From Mrakia gelida (taxonomy: Eukaryota > Basidiomycota > Tremellomycetes > Cystofilobasidiales > Mrakiaceae): a DNA stretch of 64,000 nucleotides. The position numbers and the translations under genes are program-made. Positions 23,674 to 34,400 of the stretch are shown here, piece after piece. The notes under the pieces are model-generated. The model worked only from the letters and a program-made list of their open reading frames with translations. It made no database searches and was not told the origin of the DNA. Where the stretch lies: assembly GCA_024345305.1 (NCBI GenBank), contig BRON01000011.1:496001-560000 (forward strand), written 5' to 3'. Within the stretch, counting starts at the first letter, position 1, and each line of letters begins with the position of its first letter.

Positions 23674-24671
23674 ATGCCCAACATCACCGTTACCCACATC
23701 TCCACCGCGAGCGCCCTCCTCACCATCGACGACGTCGTTTTCCTCACCGACCCTGTCTTCTGTCCAGCTGGGACCGAGTTCCCCATCTCGCCTGAGTTCA
23801 GTCTCAAAACCTCCGTCGACCCTGGCCTCTCCCTCTCCCAACTCCCCGTCATCCATGCCGTCCTCCTTTCGCACGAGGATCACGCCGACAATCTCGACGA
23901 CGAAGGTCGGAAACTTTTGGACGCTCGCCATGTCTTCACGACACCAGATGGAGCAGCAAAACTCGCCCCCAGGCCTGCCGTTGTGGGACTCAAGGACTGG
24001 CAGACGACCGAGGTCTGGCTCCAAGGTGAGTTTTTTTTTTTGCGAGCGAGCGAGGAAGAGGGAGGTTTTTCCTTGGCGAAGCTGACTTCTCTCGTCCGCT
24101 CCACCACTCCCTTTCCTTTCCTCTTTCTCTTCTTCCAAGGCAAACGATGGAAGATCACCGCCACGCCTTGCGTTCATTTCCCAGGGGGTGAATGCGTCGG
24201 TTTCATCCTCGAGTCCGACTGTCTTGGCAAGGGCTCAAACGTGAGTCGTCTTTTTCTCTCGTTCTCGCTCTTCCCTTTCTCGCTCTCCTCGTTCTCGATC
24301 TTCTTACTCACCCCTCCTTCTCTTTCTTTCTTTAGGGACTTCCCAACGCCATCTGGTTCACCGGCGACACGATCTACCTCGACTCTTGGAAGGAACAGTT
24401 CTCTCGATGGAACATCATCCTCACCCTCGCCAACCTCGGAGCCGCCAAAGCTCCCACCCCCGACGGAGGTCTCCTTCAAATCACCATGGACGGTCGCGAC
24501 GCTGCCAGGATCGTACGCGAGCTCGACGTCGCCGTTCTCGTCCCGCTTCACTTCGAGGGTTGGGGGCACTTCACTCAATTTGGAGGAGAGCTCAGGAACG
24601 TCTTCGAGGAAGAGAACGTGTCGGATCAGGTCTGTTTTGTTGAGCCTGGCGTAGCGAAGACTATCTGTTAG
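23674..24671 (+). CDS. metallo-beta-lactamase-fold hydrolase (UlaG-like)
   Basis: Three exons (23674-24025, 24140-24240, 24336-24671) give 262 residues. The chain starts MPNITVTHISTASALLTI with DVVFLTDPVF, as in UlaG/NAPE-PLD-like lactonase-fold proteins. It has the metal motif LLSHEDHADNLDDEGR, where the usual H-x-H-x-D-H appears as H-E-D-H-A-D-N, so one canonical histidine position differs. Later metal-site segments are TPCVHFPGGECVGF, WFTGDTIYL (the Asp ligand) and VLVPLHFEGWGHF (the final His). It is probably a cytosolic metal-dependent hydrolase of unknown substrate. The altered first motif means activity should not be assumed. Confidence 0.85.
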
Positions 24672-25038
24672 AGATTTGCACTCTAGACTCGTCTTTCTAT
24701 ATGTAGTATTGTTTGGATCTTACCTCGCCTCGTTCTCCCTAAGCACCCGACCTCGAATCACCCTCGCTCCTCACAACGCGTCTGTGGAAGTGTCCAGCGA
24801 AGTCGACGCGTCGTGACTCTCGATGTCGGTCGTTGGGTCTCCCTTCTTTCTTTGTTCGGTGAGCCTAGCGATGCGATGCGGAAGAGGGTCATCTAGAGAA
24901 CGTGTTAAGTAGCGATGCCAAGAGAGTGAGCGAAAACGAGCGAACGAAAAGAAAATGCGACGAAGTACAAAAACCCCAAACCCAAAAAGAACGATCTCGT
25001 CTAAACGAACGCGTCGAAACAGAGGTCCAGCCTCGGTA
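24672..25038. other. intergenic region between convergent genes
   Basis: Shared 3' flank of the metallo-beta-lactamase-fold gene and the SGNH gene. It contains ACGCGT at about 24777 and 24806. No gene was seen. Confidence 0.45.
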
Positions 25039-27978
25039 TCAGAGCGCGACGACTGCGAGAACGGACGAGTCGAAAGGAGGTAGAGAGCGTCAGTGAGAGC
25101 TCCCTCATCTTCGAGCCTCGAGCCTCGAAGCGAACCAAGAAAGCAAAGTCGAGTCGAACTGAACTGACCAGAAATGATCCTAAACTCCGTCCCCCCATGC
25201 GGATTCACCGTCTCCTTCATCACTTCGCAACTCAGAATATGCTTCCCTGGACTCAGTCCTTCCGCTACGACTCCGAACTGTCCGATGTGGGGGTTCCCGT
25301 CGTCCCACCATCCGTCGAAGCGTCGTTTCGAGTCGAGGTCTGCGTCGATCCAGCATTCGACGGAACCGAGGCGGTAGTCTGCTGCTCCGGCGCGGAGGTA
25401 GTAGATCTCGACCTAGAGGAGGGAAGGATAGGATAGGAGAGGGAGGAGGAGTGAGTTGGGTTGGGAGAGGGGAACGAGGGAGGGACGGAACAAGGGAGAG
25501 ACGAACCTTCCCACCCGTCACGTCGAGCTCCACCTCGAACTTGGCTCCGGGAGACTCAGCCCAGAGGTAGGTCTTGTCGTGACCCTTGTCGAGTTGAGAC
25601 CTAAAGCCGGAGGGAAGGAAACGAAACGAAAGGTCAGCGTGACGAAAGAGAACGAGTGCGAGAGAAGAAGATCAAAAGACGAACCATCCCTCATCCGATT
25701 TCAAAGCGGGAAGGAGAGGGTTCGAAACGAACTCTCCCTGATCCATCGTGAGACACTGGGTCCTCATGGGAACGACGACCGCGTCGGGGTCGTACTTTTG
25801 GAAGAGTCGGAGCTGCGAAGAACGAAGAAACGAGTGAAGGAAAGGGTTCGACGCGTCGAGTCAGCTGTCCCGTCTCGTCTCGTCTCGTCTCGTCTCGCTT
25901 CGATCTCTAAGAGTTCGTCACTCGAGAGTCGAGGCGGTATAATATGGTGGAGTACCCACCTTCGGCACATCCCCCAACCCCTCAGGTCCAGGCCAATCGT
26001 GCTCTCCCAGCTTCTGCTTCCCAAACAACTGACGCCAATCCTCGTGTCCTGAAGCTCGCAGGTCCTTGAGTTGACGGGTAGCGACGACGAACTGATCGAG
26101 AACGTAGGATCCGATGAAGTCTCCGAGAGCGTGATGACCTGGAAGATGACGAAGTGAAGCAGAAGTGAGGACGGTGATGTCAGCGCGCGTCGACTCGAGC
26201 GAGGCGGGAGCTTTCTTTTTCCGAGAGAGAGAGAGGAAAAGAGGACGACAGGTCACCTTTCTCGTTGATGTGTCGATGATCGATGTTTCCCTCGTTGGTC
26301 CTGACGAAGTACTCGGCGTCTCGCTCAGGCTGCTTGATGAGGAGCGGGAGAAGAACGGGGCGGAGGGAGACGACTGGCACGTCGTAATAGGTTCCGACGC
26401 TGAGGTGCTCGTCTCCTCCGACGGCGATCATCTGAAGAGTGCGAAGGCAGCCTTGAGTGAGTACTGGGGCGTTCGTGATCACGCCAGAGGTCGAGGGCAG
26501 GAGAGAAACAAGAGGCGAGCGAGCGAGGACGACGCGGCCACTCACATCAGCTTCCAGTCCGATCGTTCGAGCGATGAGCACAGCAGGTCGTTGAGGCAGA
26601 TCCAGCAGTCCTCGAAGAAGATCCTCCATCGAGAGAGCGGCTTCATGGCCGAAGAGGTCGTTGATTCTGGATGAACGCGAGGGAGGAAGGGAGGCTCGTG
26701 AGCTTCGACTCGAGCTCGAGACCCGAGCCCAAAGAGAGACAAAAACTCACCCATGCTCAACAAAAACGATATCGACCTCCTCCTTCTTGATCCTGTTCTC
26801 CCAGCAAGCTCCGAAGTAGTCACTCCCCTATCAAGAAGAAGAGACGCGAAGAGGTGAGCTCGGACGAACCCTCGAACCGCTGGTTGTTTGGTTCGACTGA
26901 GGACGAGGGAAGGAAGCTCACCACAGCACCGACAGCAGCGTTTCTGAGCGAGTTTTCAGGATGAGGGTAGGCTTCGATCATGGCTTCGTAGGTTTTACGG
27001 ATCCAGATCTTGTCTGGGGGTGGGGAAATTCGAGGGAAGGATGAGCGAGCGAATCAGCGACGCGTCTCGATCTCGAGCTCGTTGAGAGCTGCAGAGAGGA
27101 AGGATGAGAAGCGACTCACCACTTCCAAGATCCCCAATCCCATGACCACCGCTGACACTGCCTCCAAGTACTGTGGGGATCGAGAGCCGGGTTCGAGTTA
27201 GTTACGGGCAAGGAGTTGATCGAAGACGAGAGGGAGGGAAGAGAGGGTCGGTCGAGCTCACTACTCACCAGCGACTCTCAGGGGAGCTTTGTTCTGTTGA
27301 ACTCGTCTGAAGACTTCTCGGAAGCGTGTACCAGTGCCTGGAGGGGGGTACAAGAGAAGGAAGGATAGGGTCAGCTTGAATTGATGAGGAATGAGAGTTT
27401 GAGGGAGGGTGACAGCCAGCGAGGGAGGGGAGGGAAGGTGTCCGAGGGGAGGAGGACTTAGCCGGGCGAACTCTCGCCCTCGCTACCGTAAAGTCGCTCG
27501 CACGTTCCCTCGAAGAGAGAAGAGAGAGAAGAAAAAAAGCTTACCCTCGTAGGATCTGGAGAGCTTGACGTTGTGAGGACTGGCGATGGAAGAAGGGAAG
27601 ACGACGACGGGGTGAGCTTTCGTCCGAAGCAGCGACGCCTCTTCTCCCTCTTCTCGTTTCTCTCCGAAGAAGAGAAGGAAAGGAAAAGTTCACTCACCCA
27701 TACTCCTCACAGACATACGCTCCAAAGTCTCCTACACACATCTCATCGAACCCTCCCCACTGATAAGGACCCTGATCTCCTCCATGGGGTCCAGGAGGAG
27801 GAGGGCGACCTCCCTTGGAGGAGAAGAGGAGAAAGGCGAGGAGGACGAGCGTGAGTTGAGCTCCCAAGAAGTAGAGAACTCCTTTGGGCGCGGATTTCGC
27901 TCGAGTTTTGATCCCTTCGACGGCTTCCGAGGAGGAGGAGGGGAGGAGCTCGTACGAGGACGAAAGGAAGGAGACCAT
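25039..27978 (-). CDS. membrane-anchored SGNH/GDSL hydrolase-like protein
   Basis: Thirteen exons give 519 residues. A 40-residue cytoplasmic N-terminus precedes one hydrophobic helix (GVLYFLGAQLTLVLLAFLLF), predicting a type II membrane protein with a lumenal or extracellular domain. SGNH blocks are visible: block I VLGGSVSGGHG (nucleophile Ser), block II AVGSDYFG, block III VEHGINDLFGHE (Asn), and block V DHRHINEKGHHALGDF (the D-x-x-H pair). A C-terminal beta-rich domain of about 200 residues (VVVPMRTQCLTMDQGE to CEVMKETVNPHGG) looks like a lectin or galactose-binding fold. Basidiomycete relatives are sometimes labelled capsule-associated; a role in deacetylating wall or capsule polysaccharide is plausible but inferred. 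The last coding exon is 14 bases (25052-25039). Confidence 0.8.
25871..25895. repeat. CGTCT pentanucleotide microsatellite
   Basis: Five tandem CGTCT units inside an intron of the SGNH gene (between its exons 9 and 10), read on the minus strand as AGACG. Confidence 0.9.
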
Positions 27979-28462
27979 CCGGAGGGAAGGGAAGAGGGGA
28001 GGGAAGTTGTTGGGAGGTGAGCTTCGAATGCAAACCGAAGGGGCACCCACCCTCCTTCTTGGCCGCTCTCGCGTGGGTGGCAGAAACAGAACAACACAAC
28101 CGAGAGGTAGAAAATCTTCATTCCCATACCCTCTGCTCACCTATGCGAAGATTTGAGCCCGAGATCTCTACTAGAAGAAGCGAGGGCAAAAGTTAGCTCG
28201 GTCGCTCTCGTTTTCCAGGGTGAGATCGTCCTCGAGGAGATCGTCCCGTCGTCGTCTGTCTTCCTTCTTCTTCCCTCTATAAGGGTGGATTTTAGTGTTC
28301 GGGCTGAGAAGTTCTGCATCTGACCCAGGCCTTGAGCTGAAAATCTCGTGCCAGACAACCAGATTTGCCTCCGAAAACGTGCCTCTCTCTCCTGCTCCGC
28401 TCGCCCACCTCCAGTTCGACCTTCAACCACTTCCTTCCCTCTTCTCGTTCTCGTTTCAAAAG
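27979..28462. other. intergenic divergent promoter (SGNH gene / HFM1)
   Basis: 484 bases between two divergent starts. The minus strand is open upstream of the SGNH ATG for about 160 bases, so a longer N-terminus is formally possible. No other feature was seen. Confidence 0.4.
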
Positions 28463-31400
28463 ATGGATCCAGATCCCTTTTCTTTCGAAGGATTAGCAGT
28501 GAGTTCACACTCTCTTCTCTCTCGTCTGTACTATTCTCGACCTGACCTCTATACACCCCCCCTTGCAGGCCACCTTCGCTCGAGAGAAGGAGCAGCAGCA
28601 TCAGCAACGTCAACATCGACCTACTCCCTCCTCCTCCTTCCATCAGCAACAGATCGACCCCTCCAACTTCTACGAAGACGACGACGACGACATTGAAGAG
28701 TTCCCAGAGGAGGATCAGATTATCCAGTCTTCTCAGATGTCGATGGGGCAGAGGGGAGGATGGGGACAAGGTGGAGCGTTTGAAGGAGGTGAGCTTGGAC
28801 GAGCTTCTCTTCTCTCTCTTCCCTCCCTCTCTTCCCTTCCTCTATATACACCCTCCTACCCTTCTTCGAGAGAGGGGAGAGAGCTGATCTTGAGCCTCTA
28901 CCTTCAAACCCGAACAGAGATGAACTCCCCTTCACCTCTTCCTCGACCGACCTCTCAATCTCAATCTCAACCACCCTTCTTCCGCTCAGCTCCTCCTCCT
29001 CGACAACAAGCCGCCGCTCTTCCCGTCGCATTCTCTTCTTCTTCCCAACCAGCCAAAGGGTTCTCCGTTCGGCCTCCTTTCCCTCATGGTCCCTCCCAGC
29101 AGCAGCAGCAGCACTACCAGCCTCCTCCTCCTCAGAGGTATCAAACTCAACCTCAGCAGCAGCATCAGCCCGTCGCGAGTGGATCTCGAGCAGCCTACGG
29201 AGGATACCAGATGCAGGGTCAGGGACAGGAAGGGTCAGAGGATGAATTCGAGATGGAGTTTGGAGATGGGTCGGATCTGTTGGCGTTGGAGAACGAAGGT
29301 GGGTCTCAAATCGAACTCGCCGAGGAGGGAGGGAAGAGTCTGAGCTCGACGCGTGCATCCACTCAACCCATCTTCCTTCTCCCTTTCCCCAGTTCTCAAT
29401 TCTCCCTACCCTCAGCACCAACAACCCACCTTCAACTACGCTCCTCCTCCTCAGCAGCAGTCCTTCGGGGACGAGTATGGAACTCAGCGAAACGCTCCTC
29501 GACGTCCTCCTCCCTCTCAGAATCAGAACCAGAACCAGAACCCTCCTCGACCTCAAGCGAAGGGGAATCGCCTCGTCCCAGTCTCTTCTCTACGTTCGTG
29601 GATCGCCTCTTCTCTTCTCTCTTCGTCAATTCGGCCACCGACTAGGAAGGGACGGTCAACTAATCTCTTGACGCTCTCACTCTCTCCCTCTCTCCCTTTC
29701 GACCACAGCGGATCGATATCGCTCGCTGTTCAAGTTCGGATGCTTCAACGCTGTTCAGAGTCAGTGCTTCGAGACGGCTATGAAGACGGATGAGAACCTC
29801 GTCGTTTCAGGTGAGTCGTCCACCCTTGTTCTGGTCCGTTGAGAGCGAGCTGGTGAGCTGACCTCGTTCTCGGTTTCTTCGTTCGACTTCAGCTCCCACT
29901 GGATCAGGGAAGACTGGTTCGTCTATTCCTTGTTTTCTCGACCCACGCGAAGACGCCAGCTTATTCTTCCCTCCCTCCTCACAGTCCTCTTCGAACTCAC
30001 CATCATCCGACTACTCGAAACTGGGAACGACGGGAAAGCAGGCAAGTCGCGTCGTCCTCTCATCCGAGCCTTTGCATTTCCTCACTCGTTCTCTCTCTCG
30101 CCTTCTTGAGACTGACTACCACCTTCCGTTTTGTTTCGAATCAGTCTACATCGCTCCAACGAAGGTATATGCGCCTTCCTCTCTACCTCTGTACCTCGAC
30201 TCGTCGCTGACTCCTTCGTCTCGATTTTGCAGGCTCTCTGCTCGGAACGATCCAAGGACTGGAACATGAAGTTCTCAGGGATCGGAGTTCGATGCACCGA
30301 GCTCACTGGAGACACCGACTGGGGAACCTCGAGCTTCAAGGAACTCGACGAGGCGAGGTTGATTGTGACGACGGTGAGCTTCGCGTCCTTCCCTCGCCCC
30401 TCACTTCGGCTTCTCGAATCTGACCTTCCTCTCCTTATTTTTCCCCTTCTTTCCTCTCAGCCCGAGAAGTGGGACTCCATGACTCGATGGTTTGTCTTCC
30501 TACTCGCCCTCGACCCATCCCGCTCCCGTCCGATCCCAAGCTGAACTGACACGCGTCTCGTCTCGTCTTCGCCTCTTTCCCTTCACAGGAAGAACCCATC
30601 CTCAGGAGGAGGCAAGTTCCTCGCCGACATCTCCCTCTTCCTCATCGACGAAGTCCACATCCTTCACGAGAAACGAGGATCGTCCCTCGAAGTCATCGTT
30701 TCGAGGATGAAGAGCTTCGATCGCAGCATTCGATTCGTTGCTCTCTCCGCGACGGTTCCGAACGTGGATGATGTTGGGAGGTGGTTGAGAGGTGCTGAGG
30801 CGGAGTTCTACGAGGCTGGAGGGTCGGCGAGGGCCAAGGGTGGGAAGGAGTCGGAGGATGTGTCGAGGATGGGATCGGCTAAGGTTTTCAAGGTGAGTTC
30901 GACTCCGTGCTTCCGTTTCGTTTGAGTCGAACGACGGAGTCGGGAAAACGAGAACTGACTCGTCTCGATTTGACCTTCGTTGCTAGTTTGGCGACGAGTA
31001 CCGACCATGCATGCTCAAGAGGATCATCGTTCCCTACCCGAGGAAGCCTGGAGGGAACGCGTTTCAAGCTTCGAAGGTCCGTCTTGTCCTTGGCTTTCTC
31101 CTCCTCTTCCTCCAAACCCTCGCTCACACGGTCGTTATGCCCTCCTCATACAGGCTCTCGAGTTCAAAGTCTTCGCTCTTCTCACTCAGCATGGCCAGAA
31201 CAAGCCCGGCTTGATCTTCTGCCCGACGAGGAACGGTTCGTGCATCTCCCTCGTCTTCGACGCGCAGGCGTCACTTTTCTCTCCCCCTTGCCCTCTTTCG
31301 AGACTCGACCTGACGTCGCTTCGATAACGGATGCCTGTTTCTTCGAATAGGTACGATCTCGTGCGCCGAACAACTCGTCAAGGACTACCAAGCTGCGAGC

Positions 31401-34400
31401 GAGCGTCGAGAGAAGCTGCCTTGGAGGAACACGTCGCAGTTCGTCCTTTCGCTGCCTCCCTTTATGTCTCGCTTCTCGATCCTCCTCCCTTTCGTGAGGC
31501 TCTCTACCCAACACTCATCTCTTGATGCTCGTTTTTGTTCTCCCAGACCTATCGGAGCCTTCAACGACGAGAAACTTCAGAGTTCGTCCACAACATCTTT
31601 CCCTCCCTTCCCCTTCCTCCCTTCGTCTCTCTTCCTCTCGCTCTCCCTTCACTCTCATTTCTTAGCTGACTCTCCCTCCCCTATCTCCTTCTCTCCTCCT
31701 TCCTCTTCCTCTCCACAGAGCTCGTCCCCTTCGGAGTCGCGTTCCATCACGGAGGCCTGAGTGTCAGCTCGCGTTTTCATTTCCTTCCCCCCTTTTTCCT
31801 TTCTTTCCCGTTACTAGACTAGCTCGGCTCGGAGAAAAGGACGGCCGGATTGTCTGACCAGAGGACCAGGATGGGTTGGGTTTCCGTTGTTGGGCGAGTA
31901 GATCGACGACAGGAGAAAGGTCGAAGCTGCTTTCCTCTCGGGAGCGTTGAAGATGATTTGCTCGACTTCGGTGCGTTTTTATCCTACTTGCCCTCATCTG
32001 CGACTCGCGTACTCGCAACGAGGTTCCATCGCTGACTGACTGTTGTTCTTTTTGTGGTAGACTCTCGCTGTTGGAGTGAATCTTCGGGAGTTCACCCCGA
32101 CATTTGGGATTGTGCGTTCGTCGACGCGACATGACGCTGACTCGCCTCCTTCTCCTCTTTTTCTTCTTTCTCGCTCGAACAGCTGCTCATACGGTATGTG
32201 CTCTAAATTATGCGGTTCTTCGAAGAGCCTTGGAGGTACCATTACTTGCCTGACTCGTCCCCCTCGCTCGCTTTACAGGTCGTCGTTCTCGTTCGTCCCG
32301 TCCCTCTCCCGTCACTTCTTTTTCGAAGAAGACCTGACACACCTCCCTCTCACTCTATCTACAGGGTACCAAGATGTTCGCTGGTGGAACTGGGATGCAA
32401 GAGTACTCGGATCTCGGTTCGTTTTGCCTCCTCGCTGCCTCGTTTTTGATTCCTCTCCTCGAGCCTCGGCGACCGACCTCGACTGATTTTGCCTGCTCTG
32501 TCTTCTTTCCTTTCGTTTTCTGACCTCAGAGGTCATTCAGATGATAGGACGCGCGGGACGGTAGGTCATAATCCCTTTCGATATCCCGTTTGAGCTCCGA
32601 ACTAATACGCATTGGCTCGTTCCCGTCGCGTCGACGTCGTCCTCACGCAGACCTCAGTTCGACCGAGAAGGACTCGCCATCATCCTTTGCGTTCGTCTTC
32701 TTCCCTCGTTTGCTTCTTTCTTGGACTCAAACTGACGTTGACATGTTTTGAGATCTACAGGAATCGGGCCAAGAGCAACGATACGAGCAGCTCACCGGAG
32801 GAGGAACGATTTTGGAGTCTTCGCTTCACGAGGTTCGTCGCACCCCCTCCTTTCGCCTCGAATCAGAGACCTGACCTCCACTGCTTTCGACTCTCACAGA
32901 ACCTCACCGAGCACCTCAACTCTGAGATCGCCCTTCACACCATCGACAGTCTCGACAAGGCTCAGCGATGGCTCAAAGAGTTCGTCTCGCTCCATCCCTC
33001 GACTCGTCGCATCAAACTCGACTGACCTTCCCCTTTGTCTCTACGCTCAGCTCTTTCCTCTACATCCGAGTTCTCCAGAACCCTCGATTTTACTCCAAGC
33101 AGCTCGGAGATGCCTCGAAGTCGTCGCTCAGTCCATCTCAGGCTCTGGAAAAGTTCGTCGCTGTGAGTTTGCCTTCCTTCTCTTCCTCCTCGAGCGACGC
33201 GTATTTCTGACTTTTTTTTTTTTTCTTTCGCCGCTTGCAGGATGCCGTCAAGAACCTTCGAGAGACTGGACTCATCACCGCACCTGGGATCGACGATGGA
33301 GACGAGGAGGGAGGCGAGGGAGGTGCCTCTACTTCTCTTCACGCGACCGCTTCTGGAGACGTGATGTCGAGGAACTTCATCAGTTCGTCCATCCCTCTTC
33401 CCTCTTTCCTTCATCTTCAAGACCATCGCTGACATCTACCCTCCAATCCGTCGCAGAGTACAACACCGTTCGTCTCCTCTCTCTCGCTCGTCTCGCAACT
33501 CTCGAAGAGAACACGGCTGACCTCTTCGCCCTTTCCCTTTCTCTTCCAGATGAAACGACTCATGAAGATCCCCGATCGACCGACTCTTCGAGAACTTCTC
33601 GAGGTTCTGTGCGAGGCTGACGAGTGAGTGCTCATTTCATCTCCTCGCTCGATCTCTCTCGAACTGACAAGCTCTTCTCTCCTTCGTCTCGCGAACAGGT
33701 TCGAGGAAGTCCGACTTCGAGGTCCGGAACGATCTGCCTACAAGAAGCTCGGCCAGGACGACTCGATTCGATTCCCCGTCAAGGAGGTCAAGATGACGAA
33801 GGACAAGGTGTTCGTGATGATCCAGGCGATGTGTGGTGGGATGTGAGTTGACTCTTGCGCTCGTCGACGAGTCTCGAGAGAAGGGGAAGAGCTCGCGCTG
33901 ACATGCTTTCTCGATTATCTCTGCAGGCCCTTCTCCGAATTCGAGATCAAAGGCCAGCCTGCTATGGAAGCTCTCGTCATCTTGTTCGTCCTGGTCTTGT
34001 TCCTCGCTGATCGTTCGTGCCGTCGAGCTCACCTTCGTTCCCTCCTTCTCCTTCCAGCCGACACGCCGTTTGAATCTCAAAGTCTATCCTCGACATCGGA
34101 CTTGAGCGAGAATCTGGATCCATCGTCAAGCACGGTCTCGAGATGTGAGTCAATTTCGACGCGTCTCGAGAGTTCTCGCTCTTCGTCTCCGTCTCTCCAC
34201 TGACCACCGGTCTCCTTTCTTCGCAGCCTTCGATCCATGAACGCCAAAGCTTGGGAAGGTCGAGGCTCAGCTCTCTTCCGTCAACTCGAGAAGCTCGGAG
34301 ACAAGGCGATCAAGGTGAGCTTCTCTTCTCGACGCAGTGGGAAGGGTTTGAGCCGAGCTGAGTCTTCGTTTCGTCGTCTCGCTCCCTCGCATCGCCAGAT

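Noticed and set aside
28720..29556. 278-codon minus-strand open frame opposite the HFM1 N-terminus
   Set aside because: Antisense shadow of the Gln/Pro-rich HFM1 exons: Glu/Arg low complexity, no splice signals, no family marks.
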